DNA from: Tectiglobus sp965223355
GTDB taxonomy: Bacteria > Pseudomonadota > Alphaproteobacteria > Rhizobiales > Hyphomicrobiaceae
Assembly (NCBI GenBank): GCA_965223355.1
Contig: CBDCWE010000003.1
Span: 4,278,001-4,342,000, forward strand
Direction: 5' to 3'
DNA: 64,000 nucleotides
Below are positions 59,596 through 64,000 of this stretch, piece by piece. The notes under the pieces are model-generated. The model was not told the origin of the DNA, did not search any database, and saw nothing but the letters and a program-made list of their open reading frames with translations. The position numbers and the translations under genes were made by a program. The number at the start of each line of letters is the position of its first letter. Within the stretch, counting starts at the first letter, position 1.

Positions 59596-59655
59596 ATCAT
59601 CTTTGTGCCTTTATTCGGGATCGTTCCGATTCCGAATAAAGGCAGGTTGCTCTAG
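59592..59655 (+). repeat. Family A element, deletion derivative A6
   Basis: Only 64 bp between CTAG borders: the start TAGATCATCTTTGTG runs directly into hairpin 2 (CCTTTATTCGGGATCG through CCGAATAAAGGCAGG and GTTGCTCTAG). The second half of hairpin 1 and the left arm foot of hairpin 2 are missing. It forms the stop of hyuA and lies in the 84-bp gap before hyuB. Confidence 0.9.
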
Positions 59656-59679
59656 CCCTATCCGATTGCAAGCAGGCCC

Positions 59680-61254
59680 ATGGCGAAGACCCTTAGAACC
59701 GAATTCGACCCGATTACTCTGGAAATCCTCTGGGCGCGCATCATAAGTATCGTCGACGAGGCGGCCGCCACCTTCTCGCGCGCGTCGTTTTCGACCCTGG
59801 TGCGCGAGGCCAATGATTTCGCCGTCATCCTGACCGACGTTGACGGGCGCTCGATCGCCCAGTCGACCAAGAGTATTCCCTCGTTCATCGCAACGTTGCC
59901 GGCCACGATCAAAGCCTTTCTCGAGCGTTTTCCGCGCGATACGCTGCACGATGGCGATGTCTTGATCACCAACGATCCATGGCTCGGGACCGGGCACGTT
60001 CACGATGTCAACATTGTCGTCCCGCTGTTCCGCCGTGCCGACCCGCGCGGCCGGGCCGACCTGATCGGCTTTGCCGGGGTTGCGACCCACCTGCCCGATA
60101 TCGGCGGGCGGATCAGATCAACGGGCGTGCGTGACATCTACGAAGAAGGCCTGCAGATCCCGCCGCTCAAGCTGTTCGAAGCCGGCAAGCGCAATCAAAC
60201 TTTGGTCGCAATGATCAATCGCAACGTGCGCGTGCCCGATCACTCGATGGGCGACATTCTGGGTGCCGTTGCTGGCTGCCAGTCACTTGGCCTCAAGCTC
60301 AACCAATTGCTGGCGAGCGAGCAGTTCGATTTGAGAGCGCTCGCCAACATCCTGCAAGGGCGATCCGAAGCAGTGATGCGCAGCGCCATCGCAGCCGTGC
60401 CCGACGGCACCTACAATCACGTTGTCCGGCACGATGGCTTTGAGGAGCGCATTGTCATCGACTGCACCATCACGATTGCCGGCGACGACATGCATATCGA
60501 CTACGCCGGCAGCACCGAACAGTTACCGCGCGCCGTCAACGTCGTGCCGGCCTATACTTTCGCCTACACGGCGTATGGCGTCAAAGTGCTGCTGGCGCCG
60601 AACGTGCCCAACAATGAAGGCAGCTTTGTGCCGATCACGACCACGGCCCCGGTCGGCTCAATTCTCAACCCGACCTATCCGGCAGCGAGCGGCGGGCGCG
60701 GCATTGTCGGCCATATGCTGCCGGCGGCCGTCATGGGCGCGCTAGCACCGGTGCTTGGCGACCGGTTCGGGGCCGAGGGCTCGGCCAATTCCTCCTTCAC
60801 GATGACCGGTCGGCACGGCGCCAGGCGGTATGCGGTGATCAACTTTCTCAATGCCGGTCTGGGCGCAACCGCCAAGCGCGATGGCCATTCGGTGTTGAGC
60901 TTTCCGAGCAACCTTGGCAACACCCCCGTTGAAATGATGGAAAGCCTTGCGCCGATCAGGGTTATCCATCGCCGGCGGCGTCGCAACTCGGGCGGGCGCG
61001 GGCGCTACCGTGGCGGCGACGGTCAAGACCTGAGCTTTGAATTTTATGGCGACGAGCCGGCCGTGTGCTCGTTCATTTCGACCCGGCGCATCGTGCCGCC
61101 GGCGGGCGCCAGCGGCGGTCAAGACGGCGCCTGCGCTAGCATCAAGATCAACGGCCGAACAATCGATCCGGCCGAGCACCAGATCCTGCGCAAGGGCGAC
61201 CGCATTGACTTTCTAACCGCGGGCGGTGGCGGTTTCGGCAAGCCGCCGCAATAG
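59680..61254 (+). CDS. hyuB: Hydantoinase B / oxoprolinase family subunit (HyuB), second copy
   Basis: 524 aa, about 80 residues shorter than the first HyuB (602). DPITLEILWARIISIVDEAAATF, NDPWLGTGHVHDVNIV, GFAGVATHLPDIGGRI, PNNEGSFVPIT and the C-terminal TAGGGGFGKPPQ match the family. It pairs with the preceding hyuA; the gene order (hyuA then hyuB) is opposite to the first pair. Contains a short Arg-rich insertion (VIHRRRRRNSGGRGRYRGG) near residue 435 that is unusual and may be basic linker or surface loop. Confidence 0.94.
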   Translation: MAKTLRTEFDPITLEILWARIISIVDEAAATFSRASFSTLVREANDFAVILTDVDGRSIAQSTKSIPSFIATLPATIKAFLERFPRDTLHDGDVLITNDPWLGTGHVHDVNIVVPLFRRADPRGRADLIGFAGVATHLPDIGGRIRSTGVRDIYEEGLQIPPLKLFEAGKRNQTLVAMINRNVRVPDHSMGDILGAVAGCQSLGLKLNQLLASEQFDLRALANILQGRSEAVMRSAIAAVPDGTYNHVVRHDGFEERIVIDCTITIAGDDMHIDYAGSTEQLPRAVNVVPAYTFAYTAYGVKVLLAPNVPNNEGSFVPITTTAPVGSILNPTYPAASGGRGIVGHMLPAAVMGALAPVLGDRFGAEGSANSSFTMTGRHGARRYAVINFLNAGLGATAKRDGHSVLSFPSNLGNTPVEMMESLAPIRVIHRRRRRNSGGRGRYRGGDGQDLSFEFYGDEPAVCSFISTRRIVPPAGASGGQDGACASIKINGRTIDPAEHQILRKGDRIDFLTAGGGGFGKPPQ

Positions 61255-61460
61255 ATCATCTCGGCCCGAGACGGAACCCGCACGCCGCTGTCGGTTTGCG
61301 CCTCTGGATTATCGTGCTTTAGAATGGAGCAACTTTTTCCCCATTGTCGGGATCGTGCCGATTCCGACCAAAGGCGGGTTGCTCTCGCCCGCACCAGACC
61401 CTTGACCAAAACCCGTCCTCTCGGTAACCGGCTCAGGGGCGCTACCAACTCATCGACGCG
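61255..61460. repeat. Degenerate family A copy (A7) and leader of the J-domain gene
   Basis: Positions about 61307-61388 match family A hairpin 2 with mutations (GGAGCAACTTTTTCCCC, CGGGATCGTGCCGATTCC, GGGTTGCTCTCG). The hyuB stop also reads TAGATCATC, identical to the start of family A, which suggests that a decayed copy began at this stop. Remaining sequence up to 61460 is a promoter-like leader. Confidence 0.6.
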
Positions 61461-62141
61461 ATGCGAGTTTATGTCCTCATTATCGGCGCGCTGGCGCTGG
61501 CTGCACTAGCGATTTTGTGGTTCGTCAGAACGCCGCCCGCCCGTCTGGCCCGCCAGCTTCGGATTGCGACCGGCGTCGTGGCTGGCATTGTCGCCATCCT
61601 GCTGATCACCCGCGGTGCAATCAGTTATGCGCTGCCGCTGGCGACGTTGGCGCTGTGGCTGTTCATGCGCTCCGGCCGCGACGGCGCCCCTCAACCAACG
61701 CCTGGCCAGACCTCGCAGGTGCGCACCGCGTATCTTGAAATGGAACTGGACCATGAGTCGGGTGCCATGCGTGGCAAGGTGCTCAAGGGTGTCTTCGCCG
61801 GCCGCGAACTTGCACAGATGGTGCCGGCAGAGTTGGTGCTGCTGTGGCGCGACTGCCGCTTCGATGATCCCCAATCCGCACAATTGATCGAAGCCTACCT
61901 CGACCAAATTCATCCGAGCTGGCGCGAGGACATGGCCCGGGCCGAGCACGACGTCGGAGCAGGTGGCAGGATGACGGTTGAAGAGGCCTATGCGATCCTC
62001 GGGCTCGCACCGGGTGCCGCAGAGGACGACATTCGCCGCGCCCATAAGGATCTCCTGAAGAAGCTGCATCCGGATCGCGGCGGGTCGGGTTATCTGGCCG
62101 CCAAAATCAACGCAGCCAAGGACATCCTGATCGGCAAGTAG
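61461..62141 (+). CDS. Membrane-anchored J-domain protein
   Basis: 226 aa. Two N-terminal helices (about residues 3-22 and 36-68), a middle linker, and a C-terminal J domain (about 171-226) with MTVEEAYAILGLAPGAAEDDIRRAHKDLLKKLHPDRGG, catalytic HPD at 203-205. The tail NAAKDILIGK ends the fold. It recruits an Hsp70 (DnaK) at the membrane, like DjlA or Tim14-type co-chaperones. Upstream part is unrelated to classical DnaJ (no G/F or zinc domains). Alone between hyuB and the convergent D,D-carboxypeptidase gene. Confidence 0.88.
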   Translation: MRVYVLIIGALALAALAILWFVRTPPARLARQLRIATGVVAGIVAILLITRGAISYALPLATLALWLFMRSGRDGAPQPTPGQTSQVRTAYLEMELDHESGAMRGKVLKGVFAGRELAQMVPAELVLLWRDCRFDDPQSAQLIEAYLDQIHPSWREDMARAEHDVGAGGRMTVEEAYAILGLAPGAAEDDIRRAHKDLLKKLHPDRGGSGYLAAKINAAKDILIGK

Positions 62142-62210
62142 ATCTCGCCCACCGTGATCCGGCGGTGCGGTTGGTGGCAGCGCCAACAGCCGACCCGCTG
62201 CAGGCGCAAC

Positions 62211-63773
62211 TCATTCGTCCAAGGCGACAAAGCAGTTGATCCCGAGCCGGCGCAGAGTGTCACAGGCGCTGGTCGCCGATTTGCGGGCAAAGCCGGCATA
62301 GCGCGCGCGGTAGACTTGGCGGTGGCCGGAACGTGCCCGGATCGCCAACGGTCGAGCTCCGGTCAGCAGTGGTCCGGCCTTTGCGGCTACGGTTTGCAAT
62401 TGGCGCTCGGCTTCGGCTGCGGTCAGGTAGGCGCCGACCTGGATTTGCGCGCCGCCTTTGGCAAGTTTGCCGCCGAGGGTGGATCGTGCGAACTGCTGGG
62501 CCGGGGCGGCCTGGCGATTGAACCTTGGCGGTCGCTGCTGCATCGTGTGCAGGCGCGAGGCTTGTGCATCGAGCGTGCCTGGCGGGCGGCCGCGTTGAAT
62601 GGACCGGCTTTGTGGTGCACGCGCCGGCGGCGTCCAGCGCGCGGGCGATCGCCCGCGTGTTTTGCCGACCTGAGACGTTTGCCAGCGCGGTTGCGCGCGC
62701 GGCGCCGGCAGAATGCCGACCCGTCTCACACGGGCAATTTCGATTTTCGGTTGCGACCGGCGGACCAGCGCGTGGGCGGGCCGCGAAGGCGCGGTTGCGC
62801 GTGTTGGCGGTTGCGGCAGGATTATGCGCCGCAGTTGGGGCCCGGCGGATTTGGCCGGCGCGCGCGCAACGCGACGGCGACTGGCAACGCGTCTCGGGCG
62901 TTGCTTTAGGGCAATGCGGGTGTCGGGGCGACGGGTCCGCGTCGTCGCCGCGCGCTCGATGTATTTATTGAGCAGGCGACGCATACGGCCATTTCTGGCC
63001 CGCGCCGTCTTGCCGCCCAAGACGACGGCGATAATGCTGCGCCCGTTCTTGCTGAGGGATGTGACCAGGTTGAACCCTGAGGCGCGGGTATAGCCGGTCT
63101 TTATGCCGTCGACGCCGCGGTACCGGCCGAGCAGCGAATTGTGGCTGCGGTAGCGACGGCCTTTGTAGCGGAACTGGCGGGTGCGAAACTGCGCATAATG
63201 GCGGGGGAAGTGGTCCTTCAATCTGAGCGCCAGTTGGGCGATATCGCGCGCTGTCGTCACCTGGTTGGCGTCAGGTAAACCCGACGCGTTGCGGAACCGA
63301 GTGTTCGCCATGCCGAGCTGGCGTGCCCGGCGTGTCATCAATCGGGCAAAATTGACTTCGCTGCCAGCCAGATGCTCGGCAACTGCAGTTGCAACGTCAT
63401 TGGCGGACTTGACGATCAAAGCCAATACGGCCTGGCGGACCGTGATGACATCTCCAGGTTTGAGGCCGAGACGCGATGGCGGCCGGGTGGACGCGTAAGG
63501 CGAAACGGAAATTTTCGTACCATAGCTCAATTGACCGTTTTCGATATGCTCAAAGACCAGGTAGAGGGTCATCATCTTGGTCAGCGAAGCCGGATAGCGA
63601 AGCGCGCGCGCCTTATTTGCATGCAGCACCCGGCCGGTCTTGACGTCAACGACAAAACTTGCCCGCTTTTGCGGTGCGGCCGCTGCCGGGCCTGTGAGCG
63701 CGGTGGCTGCCGCTGCAACCGATGCGATGAAAGTTGCAACGGCCGGGAACAATGCTGTCTGACGCCAAGCCAA
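62211..63773 (-). CDS. D-alanyl-D-alanine carboxypeptidase with C-terminal SPOR domain
   Basis: 520 aa penicillin-binding protein of the DacA (PBP5/6) class. Signal peptide about residues 1-33. Active-site serine S63 and K66 in PASLTKMM, SAN motif at 123-125 (SANDVA), KTG at 225-227 (IKTGYTRASG). Residues about 260-440 form a long Arg/Pro/Ala-rich, unstructured linker. C-terminal SPOR domain (about 440-518: AQIQVGAYLTAAEAERQLQ ... RLGINCFVALDE) targets denuded septal peptidoglycan. Removes the terminal D-Ala from pentapeptide stems in the periplasm. The linker is longer than in typical DacA-SPOR proteins. Confidence 0.94.
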   Translation of the reverse strand: MAWRQTALFPAVATFIASVAAAATALTGPAAAAPQKRASFVVDVKTGRVLHANKARALRYPASLTKMMTLYLVFEHIENGQLSYGTKISVSPYASTRPPSRLGLKPGDVITVRQAVLALIVKSANDVATAVAEHLAGSEVNFARLMTRRARQLGMANTRFRNASGLPDANQVTTARDIAQLALRLKDHFPRHYAQFRTRQFRYKGRRYRSHNSLLGRYRGVDGIKTGYTRASGFNLVTSLSKNGRSIIAVVLGGKTARARNGRMRRLLNKYIERAATTRTRRPDTRIALKQRPRRVASRRRVARAPAKSAGPQLRRIILPQPPTRATAPSRPAHALVRRSQPKIEIARVRRVGILPAPRAQPRWQTSQVGKTRGRSPARWTPPARAPQSRSIQRGRPPGTLDAQASRLHTMQQRPPRFNRQAAPAQQFARSTLGGKLAKGGAQIQVGAYLTAAEAERQLQTVAAKAGPLLTGARPLAIRARSGHRQVYRARYAGFARKSATSACDTLRRLGINCFVALDE

Positions 63774-64000
63774 TGTTTATCGTGCCTCAATCTTGCGCGT
63801 ATCGCTCTTAAGCTAATGTCTTGATTGTTATCGAGCAGGTGTGGTTGTTGCTGTTGTTGTTGTGGCGCCTTCTCATCAACTCATTCCGGCGCATTTTGGG
63901 CTGTGGCTCGGGCGAATTGTGACAACTGGCAATTCTGCCTCGGAATGTTTAAATTTCGTTTACGCTGTTTCTGGCCGTCGCGAGCCGGCAAAAAAGAACT
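63774..64000 (-). promoter_or_regulatory. Upstream region of the D,D-carboxypeptidase gene, to window end
   Basis: 227 bp, AT-richer, with a GTTGTTGCTGTTGTTGTTGTGG triplet run near 63844-63864 (GTT repeats). Contains the likely promoter of the minus-strand gene; the next plus-strand gene, if any, lies beyond the window. Confidence 0.4.

Noticed and set aside
1..64000. tRNA, rRNA, riboswitch or prophage features
   Set aside because: I looked for conserved tRNA arms (GGTTCRAATCC-type), rRNA cores and phage genes and saw none; a covariance-model scan would be needed to exclude small RNAs.

Overview
The window looks like a chromosomal segment of a GC-rich alphaproteobacterium; the order cannot be fixed from sequence alone. 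Evidence: a full-length CtrA cell-cycle regulator next to a FliJ-like gene, GANTC (CcrM-type) sites upstream of ctrA, TrmFO, an hflK-hflC-degP run, and a lifestyle heavy in CoA-ester and amide catabolism with ABC-type uptake. I saw no tRNA, rRNA, CRISPR array, phage module or transposase gene.

Layout. 0.1-5 kb: fliJ and divergent ctrA, an unknown Trp/Tyr-rich protein, a glyoxalase II-like hydrolase and a 47-aa secreted peptide with a strong terminator. 4.9-17.8 kb: catabolic genes (FMN 2-hydroxyacid oxidase, class III aminotransferase, HyuB-HyuA, EamA carrier, hydratase, acyl-CoA ligase, double-hotdog dehydratase, CoA-transferase). 18-22.5 kb: an envelope set (OmpA protein with BON-like segments, 35-aa membrane peptide, four-repeat HhH protein). 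22.8-34.9 kb: housekeeping and stress genes (trmFO, RidA, thioesterase, folA, hflKC, frameshifted DUF2065, degP, psd, chrA, a VanX-type dipeptidase). 35-42.6 kb: a complete Liv ABC importer divergent from a benzoate-CoA-ligase-family enzyme and an alpha/beta hydrolase. 43-47.7 kb: DksA-like protein, a very acidic membrane protein, and a sulfur module (MBL persulfide-dioxygenase-like protein, two YeeE/YedE halves, 48-aa membrane peptide). 48-61.3 kb: a second set of oxidoreductases and amide genes, including gamma-glutamyltransferase and a second hyuA-hyuB pair. 61.4-63.8 kb: J-domain membrane protein and a SPOR-tailed D,D-carboxypeptidase.

The most unusual content is not a gene. Three unrelated families of short palindromic elements (A about 140 bp, B about 180 bp, C about 260 bp) are scattered through the window. 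Intact ends read TAG...CTA. In at least eight of thirteen copies the element end is the TAG stop codon of the neighbouring gene. Because the elements begin with G next to a TA target, insertion into the TA of any TAA or TAG stop rebuilds a TAG stop, so genes survive intact. Family A is two hairpins, family B a string of five hairpins with paired-base changes, and family C has an 18-bp perfect terminal inverted repeat. No mobilising enzyme is encoded here, so they look like non-autonomous (MITE- or REP-like) elements driven from elsewhere.
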